Source: Marinomonas mediterranea MMB-1 (GTDB lineage Bacteria; Pseudomonadota; Gammaproteobacteria; Pseudomonadales; Marinomonadaceae). Taken from it: a DNA stretch of 64,000 bases. Location: the NCBI RefSeq assembly GCF_000192865.1, contig NC_015276.1, forward strand, positions 2,046,001-2,110,000, given 5' to 3'. The notes beneath the pieces are model-generated. The model saw only the letters and a list, made by a program, of their open reading frames with translations. It was not told where the DNA came from and ran no database searches. Positions 17,551 to 27,088 of the stretch are shown in pieces. How positions within the stretch are numbered: the first letter of the stretch is position 1; each line of letters opens with the position of its first letter. A program made the position numbers and the translations under genes.

Positions 17551-18749
17551 TAATTAGCGTAGCGCTTCTGCCACTCTTTCTCTAATGCGCCCATCCAGCT
17601 TGCGTGTGGTTCAGGCAGTGTTTGACCTAACTCTGAAATCGATAAGGTAGCGATGCCTTTTGGCAAGTTATCAAAGCGGCTTTGGTCGTCTGAACTGAGC
17701 TTGTCGTATGCTAATACACTCAAATCACCCCATACCGTAGGGTGTTGTTTGTGAGCCTGTGCTTCAGGTGAAAGCAAGTAATTGGCAACGACTTGCGCGC
17801 CAGCCGATGACTGACTGTTGTAGGGTATGGCTAAAAAGTGCGTGTTGCCAATCGTGCCATTTTCAAACACATAGGAGCGAACCGTCTCTGGCAAGTTGCC
17901 TTTGTCGATTTGAACCGACGCAGCGGAAATATCGAAGCTCAATGCAATGTCGATTTCTTGATCGTCTAACAGACGTATCATTTCTTCTGAATTGTTTGGG
18001 AATGAAGATCCGCTTCGCCATGCTACTGGGTGCAATTGGTCAAGGTAGCGCCAAAGAGGTGCAGTGACTTTATCGAAGTCTATGGTCGATACAGGTTGCG
18101 ACAAAGTTTTTCGGTAAGGTGTTAATTCGTACAGCGCTTGTTTCAAAAACGTCGAACCTAAAAACTGAGGCGGTCTGGGGTAGGTAATACGGCCAGGGTG
18201 CTTTTCAGCGTATTCGAGTAATGCTTGCGTGCTGTTTGGTGGCGTGGATAGAGTGGCGGTATCGTACATAAAGATAACTTGCGCCATTCCCCATGGTGCT
18301 TCCATTCCATCAACGCTTGTGCCGAAATCGAGCGTTAGACTTTGGCGTGCATTGGGGTCTACATAGGCCTTGTAATTAGGGAGGGACTCCGAGAAGGGGC
18401 CGAATAGCAAACCTTTGCTCTTCATCGAGCGGAAGTTTTCGCCATTGATCCAAATAAGGTCAATCGATCCGTTGTTATTTTTATGAGCTGCTTTTTCAGC
18501 GATGACGCGATTTACGGCGTTGGCGGTATCAGTCAGTTTGACGTGTTTCAAATGGACATCGTATTTGTCTTCGATGTTTTTGGCTGCCCATTGAATGTAA
18601 GCATTGATGTTGTCTGAACCACCCCAAGCGTTAAAGTAAACCGTTTCGCCTTTAGCGTCAGCGACCGTCTCTTGCCAATCAGCATAAGCTGAACTTCCGG
18701 AAAGAAAAAGGGCACCACTGAGCGTGGCTGCGGCGATGGTTTTAAGCAT
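17550..18749 (-). CDS. ynjB: ABC transporter periplasmic binding protein YnjB
   Basis: 399 aa. A signal peptide ends near SSAYA-DWQ. Mature features typical of YnjB/ThiB-like proteins: ETVYFNAWGGSDNINAYIQW at the N-terminus, DLIWINGENFRSMKSKGLLFGPF, and a YLLSPEAQAHKQ segment near the end. First gene of the ynjBCD operon, with GGAGA upstream. Divergent from the M14-type deacylase gene; an imperfect 18-bp inverted repeat lies in the shared promoter region. Substrate unknown. Confidence 0.92.
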   Translation of the reverse strand: MLKTIAAATLSGALFLSGSSAYADWQETVADAKGETVYFNAWGGSDNINAYIQWAAKNIEDKYDVHLKHVKLTDTANAVNRVIAEKAAHKNNNGSIDLIWINGENFRSMKSKGLLFGPFSESLPNYKAYVDPNARQSLTLDFGTSVDGMEAPWGMAQVIFMYDTATLSTPPNSTQALLEYAEKHPGRITYPRPPQFLGSTFLKQALYELTPYRKTLSQPVSTIDFDKVTAPLWRYLDQLHPVAWRSGSSFPNNSEEMIRLLDDQEIDIALSFDISAASVQIDKGNLPETVRSYVFENGTIGNTHFLAIPYNSQSSAGAQVVANYLLSPEAQAHKQHPTVWGDLSVLAYDKLSSDDQSRFDNLPKGIATLSISELGQTLPEPHASWMGALEKEWQKRYAN

Positions 18750-18794
18750 GTTGATCTCCTGAAAAGTAAAAATTCCTAAGTTAGACGTAACGAC

Positions 18795-18839
18795 GATTTA
18801 AATTATTACAATCTTGTACTGATAATTTGAATTTAAATC
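18795..18839. promoter_or_regulatory. AT-rich inverted repeat in divergent promoter region
   Basis: GATTTAAATTAT and ATAATTTgAATTTAAATC face each other across about 14 nt, between ynjB and the divergent gene at 19035. Could be an operator for either gene, or merely an AT-rich palindrome. Confidence 0.4.
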
Positions 18840-19034
18840 CGTAATAAAAAATCGCGTTATCATGAACTTGCACTGATTTTAGCGTAATATTCTGCCATAT
18901 AAAGTACACGTTTTAATGAAGTTTTTAGTGCGATGTCGTTCGCCTTGATGGCGTCCTGATTTACATGCAGATTTTGTATGCAATTTATAGCGCTGAACAT
19001 CATGCGAAACTAGTCGTTCCTTAGACGAGGTCTT

Positions 19035-20219
19035 ATGGCTTATCAGATATACTCACACACCTTGCCAAGTGCCACTCCCGGTACTCAGCGAGCAATTAAA
19101 GTGCATCATTTTGGCGAACGTGGAGCACGACCTAAAGTCTATCTCCAAGCTGGACTTCATGCGGATGAATGGCCGGGTTTTTTGGTACTTAATGAGTTGC
19201 TTAAAAAGCTCAAACAGGTCGATGAAGAAGGCCTGATCAAAGGTGAAATTGTCGTTGTTCCCGTTGCTAACCCTATTGGCTTATCGCAAAACTTTCATTG
19301 TTACATTCCAGGGCGCTTTGCTTTTTCCGAAGGCGGTGGCAATTTTAATCGCAATTGGCCTCAGCTGGGTGAGAGCGTGGAAAAGCGAGTTCGCTCAACC
19401 ATTTCTCAAGATCAAGAGGAAAACATACGTTTAGTTCGTGCGGCCATCAAAGACGAGTTGATTCAGCTGGGAGAGCAAACAGAGTTACAAGGTCTAAAGA
19501 AAACCCTCTTGGCGTTGTCGATGGATGCGGACGAAGTGCTTGATCTACATTGTTCAGGGGAAGCGTGCATGCACGCGTATGTCGCCCAAGAATTTGAAGA
19601 GCATTTCAGACCTTTGCTCAATCTTATCGGCGCCAAGGTGGCCTTGTCAGAGTTAGAGACGGGCGCTCACTCATTTGATGAAACGAACGTCAGTGTTTGG
19701 CGGCATTTAAAAGCGCATTTTGCACACTTGGTGCCTTGGGGAGCGCGTTCCTTGACGCTAGAATTACGAGGCGAGAACGACATATCAAAAGCGTATGCCG
19801 AGCAAGATGCGCAAGCCTTGTATGATTACTTTGTTTTGAGGGATGTGGTTGAGACTGAGACGGGCGAAAACAAAGACACCGTCTTGTTAAACGATACTTT
19901 GGAGAAGGATCACAAAGACAGTGTGGTTTATTATCCGCTTGATGCGATGGATTTGGTGAAGGCGCCATGCGCTGGAATCGTCTGTTATGAGAAAAACATT
20001 GGAGACAATGTTGAGGCAGGAGAGGTGATCGGCGACGTTGTCAGTTTAACGGACGATGATGTCGATCAATCGTCTTATCCTTTGGTTGCCCGTACGAATG
20101 GCGTTCTTTTTGCCCGATTGCAGCGCCGTCTTGTGATTAGAGGTGAGTCCATTGCCAAAATAGCAGGTAAAGAACACCTCGCCTATCGTGAGGTAGGTCA
20201 CTTATTTGAAGATAAATAA
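19035..20219 (+). CDS. Succinylglutamate desuccinylase/aspartoacylase family zinc hydrolase
   Basis: 394-aa M14-like metalloenzyme. Zinc ligands appear in LQAGLHADEWPG (His and Glu of H-x-x-E) and in LDLHCSG (second His); PVANPIGLSQN and NFNRNWP are the usual substrate-site segments. A C-terminal domain of about 80 residues (APCAGIVCYEKNIGDNVEAG) resembles the biotinyl-lipoyl-like beta domain common in this subgroup. It removes acyl or carboxyacyl groups from an amino acid or peptide; the exact substrate is unknown. Leads a possible three-gene run with the helicase (11 nt gap) and the oxygenase. Confidence 0.88.
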   Translation: MAYQIYSHTLPSATPGTQRAIKVHHFGERGARPKVYLQAGLHADEWPGFLVLNELLKKLKQVDEEGLIKGEIVVVPVANPIGLSQNFHCYIPGRFAFSEGGGNFNRNWPQLGESVEKRVRSTISQDQEENIRLVRAAIKDELIQLGEQTELQGLKKTLLALSMDADEVLDLHCSGEACMHAYVAQEFEEHFRPLLNLIGAKVALSELETGAHSFDETNVSVWRHLKAHFAHLVPWGARSLTLELRGENDISKAYAEQDAQALYDYFVLRDVVETETGENKDTVLLNDTLEKDHKDSVVYYPLDAMDLVKAPCAGIVCYEKNIGDNVEAGEVIGDVVSLTDDDVDQSSYPLVARTNGVLFARLQRRLVIRGESIAKIAGKEHLAYREVGHLFEDK

Positions 20220-20230
20220 TTAGATAATTC

Positions 20231-22570
20231 ATGATAGATAATGAGATGACAGCAGCGCTTGGTTTTACGACAGAGCAAAGTGCTGTTGTAGAGCATAACT
20301 TGTCAGGGCACGCTAAGGTCGTCGCTGTGGCGGGAGCGGGAAAAACCTCAACGCTTATAGAGCGGATAAAAGCACTCTTGCTAAAAGGTGTGCGTCCAGA
20401 GCAGATTGGCGTGTTTATGTTTAATAAAAGCGCGCAAGAAGAGTTCTCCTCTCGCATGTACGCTCAACTAAACGGCGTTATGGAATCTGCTCGATTGCCC
20501 GATGTTATGACGTTTCACAGTTTTGGTATGCGTTTGTGCAATCGATTAGAGCGAAAAGGAGTCTTATCACAAGCAAAGCTTGTTACGGATGAGTTCTCTT
20601 TCGTCAAATTGATTCGAGAGGCGCGCAATAATCTAATACGTCAGGGTGAGGAGATCACACTTCAAGATGAGCGTGATTGGTTGGAAGACGCGCTTCTTTA
20701 TTTCGACTATGTAAAGGCCTCAGTAGAAAGCGAGGATGTCGTCTACGAAAACCTAAAGTGGTCTGCCGATCGACGCTTCTTCCCTAAGCTTTTTATCGAA
20801 GTCGAAAAATTAAGGAAGCGTTCTAACATCCGGTTTTTCAGCGACCTTCTCAAAGATCCCTATGATGCGATATCCAGGATGGACGTGGAGCAAATAGCCT
20901 ATGTGAGGCAGTTGGTTCCAGGCTATCAATACTTATTGATCGACGAGTTTCAAGACATTAACCCCTGCCAGTTTGAATTGCTGAAGGGGTTCTATAAAGA
21001 GTCCGCACAATGGATGATTGTCGGTGACACCCAGCAGTGTATCTACGAGTGGCGAGGCGCGAGCCCCGACATTATGCAAACCCAGTTTGATCAAGAGTTT
21101 CCGTCGGTTGCAACCTACAAACTGTCGCAGAGTTTTCGTTATGGTCACGCAATTGGTCTTATGGCCAGTGGCGTTATTTCCGAAAATGGCGACGACACTC
21201 TAGTGATTGGTAGGGGAACTGGCACCGAAGTCGGCTTCGCGAAATCGCCGTTAGTTGGTAAGTCCGCGTTAACCGAATTGAAAGACTGGTACGAAAAGGG
21301 CAATAAGCTTGAAGATTGTGCCATCTTAGTGCGTCTTTACAGTGATATGGTGCCATTGCAATTGGCGCTTATGCATAAGCAGATACCTTATCAATTACAT
21401 GGTGATTCACCGCTCTGGGAGAATCGTCAAATTCGGATGCTTATGTCGTATCTTGCAGTGATGGCGGGTGGCCTTGAAGATCAAAGCGTGTTTTTTTCAT
21501 TAAACGACGTTGAGTATCTGCTAAGTGTGCCAGCATTGGCGGGAGCGTATCAGCAGAAACAAGCGTTGATTACTAAGGCGAAACAGGCGCCCCATCTCAT
21601 TCCGCAGTTGATCGAGCAACTTGCTTCCGAGCAAGAAGGCTGGAGAGCGAAAAAACTGCAAGAGCGTGCTGATTGGCTAAGAATGCTACCCACTTTTGCC
21701 AAGAGTCCTGCTGACGGTTTGAAATCCACCATCGAAAAGCTGGGGATTTATCGCTATTTCGAAAGCACCAGTAGCAAAGACATTCAAGCGCAAGAAAAAA
21801 TGGAAACCTGTGAAGCGTTTATCGCCTATGTAAAAGGGGTTGGATCTAATGCTGGTTCGATTCTTGCTGCGTTAACGTCGCTTTGTCACGCTGGCAACCA
21901 AACAAAGGGCTATGACTCTGGAGCGTCACAGGCTTCTCAAGCGAATGGCGGTGTTCACCTGATGACGATTCACAAATCCAAAGGTTTGGAATTTGATCTG
22001 GTTATGTTGCCCGGTTTACGAGAAGGGCGGTTTCCATACTATGAAGAGGATGTGAGCGATATTGATCTTCAAGCCAAAAAGAATATGCAGGCTGAGCGTC
22101 GCTTGTTCTACGTTGCGATTACGCGAGCAAGACGTCGATTGGTTATTTTAGAAAGTCCTGATGCAAAGGAAACAACAACGTTAACGGCGGGCAATAAGCC
22201 CACAAAATATGCGCAGCGATCGCTGTCGAGATTTGTGTTTGAATCTCGGCCTGGAACGGCTGGCGTGTTGTGTCGACATTGGGGTGAAGAGCTTTCTGAG
22301 CCAATTACGTCTGATCAATCTGATATGTTTGAGGCGTATCTTGCGAAGATCGATGGCGCGCCTGTTGTTACTTTTTTAAAGCCAAAGCGTTCAGAATTGG
22401 ATGTGCTTCAAGCTGGCGATAAAGTAAAGCATGATCAGTATGGGGAAGGTGTTGTTGTCAGGCAAGAGCAAAGTGCAAAGCGAATGATATATGTAGATTT
22501 TGCGGAAGCAGGTCTCAAAAGATTTAACCCAAAGCATACTAAGCTCGTAAAAGTTGCATCGCGAGCTTAA
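20231..22570 (+). CDS. UvrD/Rep-family SF1A DNA helicase
   Basis: 779 aa with all SF1A motifs: Walker A AVAGAGKTST (motif I), TFHSFG (Ib region), LLIDEFQDINPCQ (motif II, D-E), GDTQQCIYEWRGA (motif III), MTIHKSKGLEFDLVMLPG (motif V) and LFYVAITRARRRL (motif VI). The C-terminal GDKVKHDQYGEGVV...ARMIYVDF region resembles the Tudor-like domain of PcrA/UvrD. DNA unwinding in repair or replication restart is inferred. It is a paralogue type, not obviously UvrD or Rep itself. The ribosome site is weak, suggesting coupling to the gene 11 nt upstream. Confidence 0.92.
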   Translation: MIDNEMTAALGFTTEQSAVVEHNLSGHAKVVAVAGAGKTSTLIERIKALLLKGVRPEQIGVFMFNKSAQEEFSSRMYAQLNGVMESARLPDVMTFHSFGMRLCNRLERKGVLSQAKLVTDEFSFVKLIREARNNLIRQGEEITLQDERDWLEDALLYFDYVKASVESEDVVYENLKWSADRRFFPKLFIEVEKLRKRSNIRFFSDLLKDPYDAISRMDVEQIAYVRQLVPGYQYLLIDEFQDINPCQFELLKGFYKESAQWMIVGDTQQCIYEWRGASPDIMQTQFDQEFPSVATYKLSQSFRYGHAIGLMASGVISENGDDTLVIGRGTGTEVGFAKSPLVGKSALTELKDWYEKGNKLEDCAILVRLYSDMVPLQLALMHKQIPYQLHGDSPLWENRQIRMLMSYLAVMAGGLEDQSVFFSLNDVEYLLSVPALAGAYQQKQALITKAKQAPHLIPQLIEQLASEQEGWRAKKLQERADWLRMLPTFAKSPADGLKSTIEKLGIYRYFESTSSKDIQAQEKMETCEAFIAYVKGVGSNAGSILAALTSLCHAGNQTKGYDSGASQASQANGGVHLMTIHKSKGLEFDLVMLPGLREGRFPYYEEDVSDIDLQAKKNMQAERRLFYVAITRARRRLVILESPDAKETTTLTAGNKPTKYAQRSLSRFVFESRPGTAGVLCRHWGEELSEPITSDQSDMFEAYLAKIDGAPVVTFLKPKRSELDVLQAGDKVKHDQYGEGVVVRQEQSAKRMIYVDFAEAGLKRFNPKHTKLVKVASRA

Positions 22571-22579
22571 GGAGAAGAA

Positions 22580-23530
22580 ATGAGCATTCCATTAATTAAT
22601 TTAGAAAATCTTATCAGCGAAGACCTAAGTGCTCGCCAAGCTGAAATGGCCTTATTGGATAAGGCATGTCGTGAAATCGGATTTTTCTATCTCGTCAATA
22701 CCGGAATCCCACAATCGCTCATTAACAAAATGATGACGACCGCAAAGAACTTTTTTGCAAAGCCGCTTGAAGAAAAGCTCAAAATTGACATAAAAAACAG
22801 CCCTAACCACCGAGGCTACGGTGGAATTGGTGAAGAGCAGTTGGATGAAGTGAATAAGGCCGACTGGAAAGAGACCTTTGACATGGCGTTGGATATCCCG
22901 AGCGATAATCCGCTGGTGGCAAAGTACCCAAGTATGTATGGGCCAAATCAAAATTCTAGCGACCCTGAAGTGGTGGAAGCGCTGCAAGAGTATTATGTTG
23001 CAGCGTTCGAAGTGTCGCAAAAGCTGCTGACGGCAATGGCGCAGACACTAAAGCTTGAAGGTGACTTTTTTTCTAAGTGTTTTAAAACGCATGTGACTGT
23101 GTTACGCATGATTCATTATCCGCCTAGACCAGAGCAATCTCATGACAATGGAGCTGGCGCACATACGGATTACGGTTGTGTCACCTTGTTGTTGCAAGAT
23201 CAAACAGGCGGGTTACAGGTAAAACATCGTAATGGTGAGTGGGTGGATGCAACGCCGATAGAAGGAGCGTTAGTGGTCAATATCGGGGACTTAATGCAGC
23301 GCTGGACGAACGATCAGTATGTCTCTACGGCACACCGTGTTAAGGCTTCAGATCCAGGAATTCACCGTTACTCCATTCCTTTCTTTGTTGAGCCCGATTA
23401 CGAGACTGAGGTTGCGTGTGTTCCAACTTGTGCATCAGAAGAGATGCCCGCGAAATACGAATCTGTTTTGGCAGGAGATTGGATTCAGTCGCGCTTTGAT
23501 GCCACTTATGACTACCGTGATTCAGAATAA
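22580..23530 (+). CDS. 2-oxoglutarate/Fe(II) oxygenase, isopenicillin N synthase family
   Basis: 316 aa. Iron ligands are the H-x-D of AHTDYGCVTLLLQD and the later His of VSTAHRVK; 2-oxoglutarate is held by RYSIPFF (R-x-S). The N-terminal DIOX_N region has IPLINLENL and CREIGFFYLVNTGIP. Members hydroxylate or desaturate small molecules, peptides or nucleotides; the substrate here is unknown. AAGGAGAAG ribosome site; gap of 9 nt to the helicase gene. A strong terminator follows. Confidence 0.92.
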   Translation: MSIPLINLENLISEDLSARQAEMALLDKACREIGFFYLVNTGIPQSLINKMMTTAKNFFAKPLEEKLKIDIKNSPNHRGYGGIGEEQLDEVNKADWKETFDMALDIPSDNPLVAKYPSMYGPNQNSSDPEVVEALQEYYVAAFEVSQKLLTAMAQTLKLEGDFFSKCFKTHVTVLRMIHYPPRPEQSHDNGAGAHTDYGCVTLLLQDQTGGLQVKHRNGEWVDATPIEGALVVNIGDLMQRWTNDQYVSTAHRVKASDPGIHRYSIPFFVEPDYETEVACVPTCASEEMPAKYESVLAGDWIQSRFDATYDYRDSE

Positions 23531-23595
23531 AGTAAATTAGATATTTTTATTACTTTATTGCTGTTTTCTCTAAAAAGTGTTGTGTCATAAAAAAA

Positions 23596-23635
23596 GCCCT
23601 ATCAGCAGAGTTAGGATTCGCTGATAGGGCTTTTT
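23596..23635. terminator. Bidirectional Rho-independent terminator
   Basis: GCCCTATCAGC and GCTGATAGGGC form an 11-bp perfect stem, flanked by seven A on the left and five T on the right, so it serves the oxygenase gene and the convergent yafJ gene. Confidence 0.95.
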
Positions 23636-23695
23636 AAATTCTGAATGCCGTACTCGCTTTGTTGTTAGACGCTTTTTGTCTAGCGAGACTTTAGG

Positions 23696-24469
23696 CTAGA
23701 TCTCGACATTTAACTCTGTGCGTTGATAACCAAGACCGTCGATTTTTATCAGACTCGATGGTGGAATTAGTTCCCAGCCGTCGCCCGATAGCTCTAAAGG
23801 CTCAGAGCCAATTACTAAATGGTTATCGAAGTTTTTAATGTAGAGGGAAGGGGCTTGTTCATCGCTTGAATAGCGTACTGCCCACATGTCTTTGCCATTA
23901 GAAAACACACTTGTGAATCTCAATGGTTCTTCAATGTTCTTCTCTATCATCATATTGCGAATCTGCGTGAGCGTTTTCTCAACTGCGCCTTCAGGGTTCG
24001 ACTCTAGTCCATTGCTAAGAAGTAGTAAAAAGATGGCCTCTGAGTCGGTCGCACCACGTCTGTGCCCGTATAAATGTTCAGGAATAGCTCGATCGAGCAT
24101 CCATTTTAGTTCGTCGTACTCACCGATTTGGCCGTTATGCATAAAGAGCCATTCTTTGTAAGCGAAAGGATGACAGTTGGAGCGGTTTGTCGACGTGCCT
24201 GTCGAAGCGCGTACATGCGCAAAGAATAGAGGACTTTTTATGTGTCGAGCGAGACTTTTAAGGTTGCAGTCGCTCCAAGCGGGTAGGATCTCATGATAGA
24301 GGCCAGGCTCTTCACGTTCGTCATACCAACCAAGGCCGAAACCATCGGCATTGACGGTCACTTCCGACTTTCTTGCGCTTAAACTTTGGTGGATCAAAGA
24401 GTGGTCGGGCTCAAATAATAAACTTTCTAAATAGACGGATTGTCCTTTGTAGGCCATCCAGCGACACAT
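23696..24469 (-). CDS. yafJ: Class II glutamine amidotransferase (YafJ type)
   Basis: 257 aa, the usual YafJ length. The N-terminal nucleophile is Cys2 (MCRWMAYKG). Other Ntn-hydrolase features are FAHVRASTGT, NCHPFAYKEWLFMHNGQI and RGATDSEAIF. The glutaminase domain is present alone without a synthetase partner. It probably hydrolyses gamma-glutamyl amides; biological role unknown (similar to DUG3-type enzymes). AAGGAA ribosome site. Confidence 0.92.
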   Translation of the reverse strand: MCRWMAYKGQSVYLESLLFEPDHSLIHQSLSARKSEVTVNADGFGLGWYDEREEPGLYHEILPAWSDCNLKSLARHIKSPLFFAHVRASTGTSTNRSNCHPFAYKEWLFMHNGQIGEYDELKWMLDRAIPEHLYGHRRGATDSEAIFLLLLSNGLESNPEGAVEKTLTQIRNMMIEKNIEEPLRFTSVFSNGKDMWAVRYSSDEQAPSLYIKNFDNHLVIGSEPLELSGDGWELIPPSSLIKIDGLGYQRTELNVEI

Positions 24470-24545
24470 AGGGTTTCCTTAGGTGGGATTTAATGGAATA
24501 AGGATATATTAATTGGAGATATACCCCTAGTGTGCCTGAATTTGC

Positions 24546-26213
24546 TTAAACTTTAAAGTAGCTGATACGTTGGTTTAACTGCTGTGCTAAATGCGCAAGT
24601 TGTTCGGAGCTGTTGCTAACAGAGTGCATCGAGTCTGTTGTACGGTCCGCTATGTCCGTTATGTTCTCAACATTACGTCGTACTTCTGCCGTGACACTGG
24701 CTTGCTCTTCTGCTGTTGCTGAGATTCGGTCATTCATATCGCGAATGCGTGCTACCGAAGAGTTGATGTTAGTAAGTGAACCCTCTTCATGTTTAACTTG
24801 CTCTACAGCGGTCACTGAGCGCTTATAACTGCTGCGCATAGCATTGACCGCAGAGGTCGTGCCGTTTTGCAGCTGAGCGATCATCTGTTCGATTTGCTGT
24901 GTGGCGTTTTGAGTGTTTTGCGCGAGCTGACGTACTTCATCCGCAACGACGGCGAAGCCTCGGCCTTGCTCACCCGCACGAGCCGCTTCGATTGCTGCAT
25001 TTAGTGCAAGCAGGTTTGTCTGTTCAGCAATGCCAAGAATGACGTTAAGAATGTTGCTTATCTCACTGGTGTTTTCTTGCAAGGTATTGATGGTTTGTGT
25101 CGAATTTGACAACTCTTCCGCCAGCCCTTCGATAGTGGAGATTGTTTCATTAACAATGCGTACACCTTCGGTCGTTGCTGATTCTGCAATATGTGCTGCA
25201 TCACTTGCTTCGGCTGTTGACTCCGAAACGTGCACTGCTGTCGACTGGATCTCATGAACCGCATTTGATATTAAGTTTGTTTCGTCCTTTTGCTGTTCAA
25301 CCATCTTAGTGGAGTTGTCAGTAATATTGTTCAACTCTTCCGCTGCTTTGGTAAGCAATTGGCTTGAATCAGAGACCTCATGCAAAATAACGCTTAACTG
25401 GCTGACCAGTTTGTCCATTGCGGTTTCAAGTGTGCCGATTTCATCTTTACGTTTGGTAGGGGTTGTCGATTCATTAAGTTCCCCAGATGCGATTTCTTCT
25501 GCTCGCTTAACGGCGCGTGCTAGAGGTGAGGAAATGCCGTTTGCGATTAGTACGCCAATAATAATGCCGAGCACAGTGATTGCTCCTGCAATACTTGCGG
25601 AGCCGATAATGGCGGTATCTAGCGCTTCGTTTTCTTCCTGTGCAACGGCCGCATTGTATTGATCAATAAGTACAATAATGGACTCCATTTGCACATTCAC
25701 GGATTCCAGTGCAGCGTCGGCTTTTCGACGAGCCTTGTTGGCTTGCAAGGTTTTTAGTTTCACCCACCAGCTGTACGTCTCCGTGCTGGCAGTAAGGAAT
25801 TCCGTTTGAAGTGTTTCTAAAACATCGATTTGTTCCAGTAGTGCAGATGATTCGGGTGTGACGGGCATGTTATCAAGAGTCAGCTTGATTGCATTTAGGC
25901 TTTGTATTAGCTCTTCCGTGTAGGCTTTGAAATTGTCTTCCGACTCCTTTATAAGCTCGGTGCCATAGCCACCCATGGATTTGGCAATGGATACTTGGAA
26001 AAAGCCTCTTTCAAACTCAACAGACTGCTTTAATAGAAGTTGGCGGCTCTTTTCGAGGTTCTTAACCAAATCCAAGCTTTGGGTATTAAGCTGTTGCAAC
26101 TCAGTGGAAACGTCTTTTCCAGAAATTGCATAGCTGGTGTTCAATCCAATGATAACGACTGAAAATAGCGCAACCAATAAAAGGATTTTTTGCTTTACTG
26201 ACAAACTAAACAT
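24546..26213 (-). CDS. Methyl-accepting chemotaxis protein
   Basis: 555 aa. TM1 at about 6-28, a helical periplasmic domain of about 175 residues, TM2 near 205-227, HAMP at about 228-280 and an MCP signalling domain to the end. The hairpin tip is fully conserved (EQTNLLALNAAIEAARAGEQ). No C-terminal NWETF-like tether for CheR is present; it ends RISYFKV. The sensor looks four-helix-bundle-like; the ligand is unknown. AGGAAG ribosome site. Single gene. Confidence 0.95.
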   Translation of the reverse strand: MFSLSVKQKILLLVALFSVVIIGLNTSYAISGKDVSTELQQLNTQSLDLVKNLEKSRQLLLKQSVEFERGFFQVSIAKSMGGYGTELIKESEDNFKAYTEELIQSLNAIKLTLDNMPVTPESSALLEQIDVLETLQTEFLTASTETYSWWVKLKTLQANKARRKADAALESVNVQMESIIVLIDQYNAAVAQEENEALDTAIIGSASIAGAITVLGIIIGVLIANGISSPLARAVKRAEEIASGELNESTTPTKRKDEIGTLETAMDKLVSQLSVILHEVSDSSQLLTKAAEELNNITDNSTKMVEQQKDETNLISNAVHEIQSTAVHVSESTAEASDAAHIAESATTEGVRIVNETISTIEGLAEELSNSTQTINTLQENTSEISNILNVILGIAEQTNLLALNAAIEAARAGEQGRGFAVVADEVRQLAQNTQNATQQIEQMIAQLQNGTTSAVNAMRSSYKRSVTAVEQVKHEEGSLTNINSSVARIRDMNDRISATAEEQASVTAEVRRNVENITDIADRTTDSMHSVSNSSEQLAHLAQQLNQRISYFKV

Positions 26214-26676
26214 ACGGCTTCCTAATTACTTATCTTGGTAACGTTATGTATTCTATGTGCACTTAATGTGCATTATTTCGATAATACTAGGTTAAATAGA
26301 ATACAAAAGCGATAGTAAATCGGCTGTTTTTTTAAATTAAGAAAGCGAAGTGGTCTGATAAAATTAAAGAAATAAGGTAATTATCCTTTAATGGCTCGAA
26401 TTATCAGATTATTTAAGATGATATTAAGTGGAAGTGACGAAAAACACAAACTTTGACCAGTTGTTTACAAATTAGTAACAAAAGTCGATTGGCGTGTTTT
26501 TATAAAGTGGGTGAGAAACGTGTGCTGAAAAGGGTTCGGAAAAATGCTTGAATAGTTTCTTAATGTGGAAAGTAGTTTCTTGATGCGTAGAGTAGTTCGG
26601 CTTAACATCGTCCTTATACTTAATAAGGACGATGTTAACGAAGAGTAGGTATCTTGAGAGGTATTCTAAAAAGAGT
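26214..26676. other. Intergenic region with a long perfect inverted repeat
   Basis: 463 nt between the MCP gene start and the hisI stop. The MCP promoter should be here. The only clear structure is the inverted repeat at 26602-26638. Confidence 0.5.
26602..26638. repeat. 16-bp perfect inverted repeat (5-nt loop)
   Basis: TTAACATCGTCCTTAT, loop ACTTA, then its exact complement. It lies about 40 nt beyond the hisI stop codon. There is no T-run on either side, so it is not a standard intrinsic terminator; RNA-end protection or protein binding is possible. Confidence 0.7.
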
Positions 26677-27081
26677 TTAAAGTGGCGCGCTTTTAATAAC
26701 GACCTTATCGCCATCGACTTCAAAGAAAAAGCAGTCGCGACGGTTTGTATGGCATGCAGGGCCAAGTTGATCCACCTGTAGCAAGATAGCATCGCCGTCA
26801 CAATCAAAAGACATGCCGACAAGACGTTGGCGATGGCCTGAGCTTTCTCCTTTTCGCCAATAGGTTTGACGTGAACGGGACCAATAGCATACTTGCCCCG
26901 TTTCGAGAGACTCTAAAATGGACTTCTCGTTCATATAAGCCAGCATGAGCACTTCTTTCGTGTCATATTGCTGAGCAATAGCAGCGACCAAGCCGTGCTC
27001 ATCTGTCTTTAAATTTTTGAGTACCGTTTTTAATTCTAATGCGCTGCCTTTTTCTAAATCTTCAAATTCTTTTAGACTCAT
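26677..27081 (-). CDS. hisI: Phosphoribosyl-AMP cyclohydrolase
   Basis: 134 aa; third step of histidine synthesis. Conserved blocks include VLMLAYMNEKSI, GQVCYWSRSRQTYWRKGESSG, SFDCDGDAILLQVDQ with the Asp metal ligands, and GPACHTNRRDCFF with the zinc cysteines. It lacks the HisE pyrophosphohydrolase domain, so it is the monofunctional form. I choose 27081 as start because it lies 7 nt after the upstream PTPS-like gene; a longer frame would overlap it. No other his gene is in the window. Confidence 0.94.
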   Translation of the reverse strand: MSLKEFEDLEKGSALELKTVLKNLKTDEHGLVAAIAQQYDTKEVLMLAYMNEKSILESLETGQVCYWSRSRQTYWRKGESSGHRQRLVGMSFDCDGDAILLQVDQLGPACHTNRRDCFFFEVDGDKVVIKSAPL

Positions 27082-27088
27082 GATGTTC

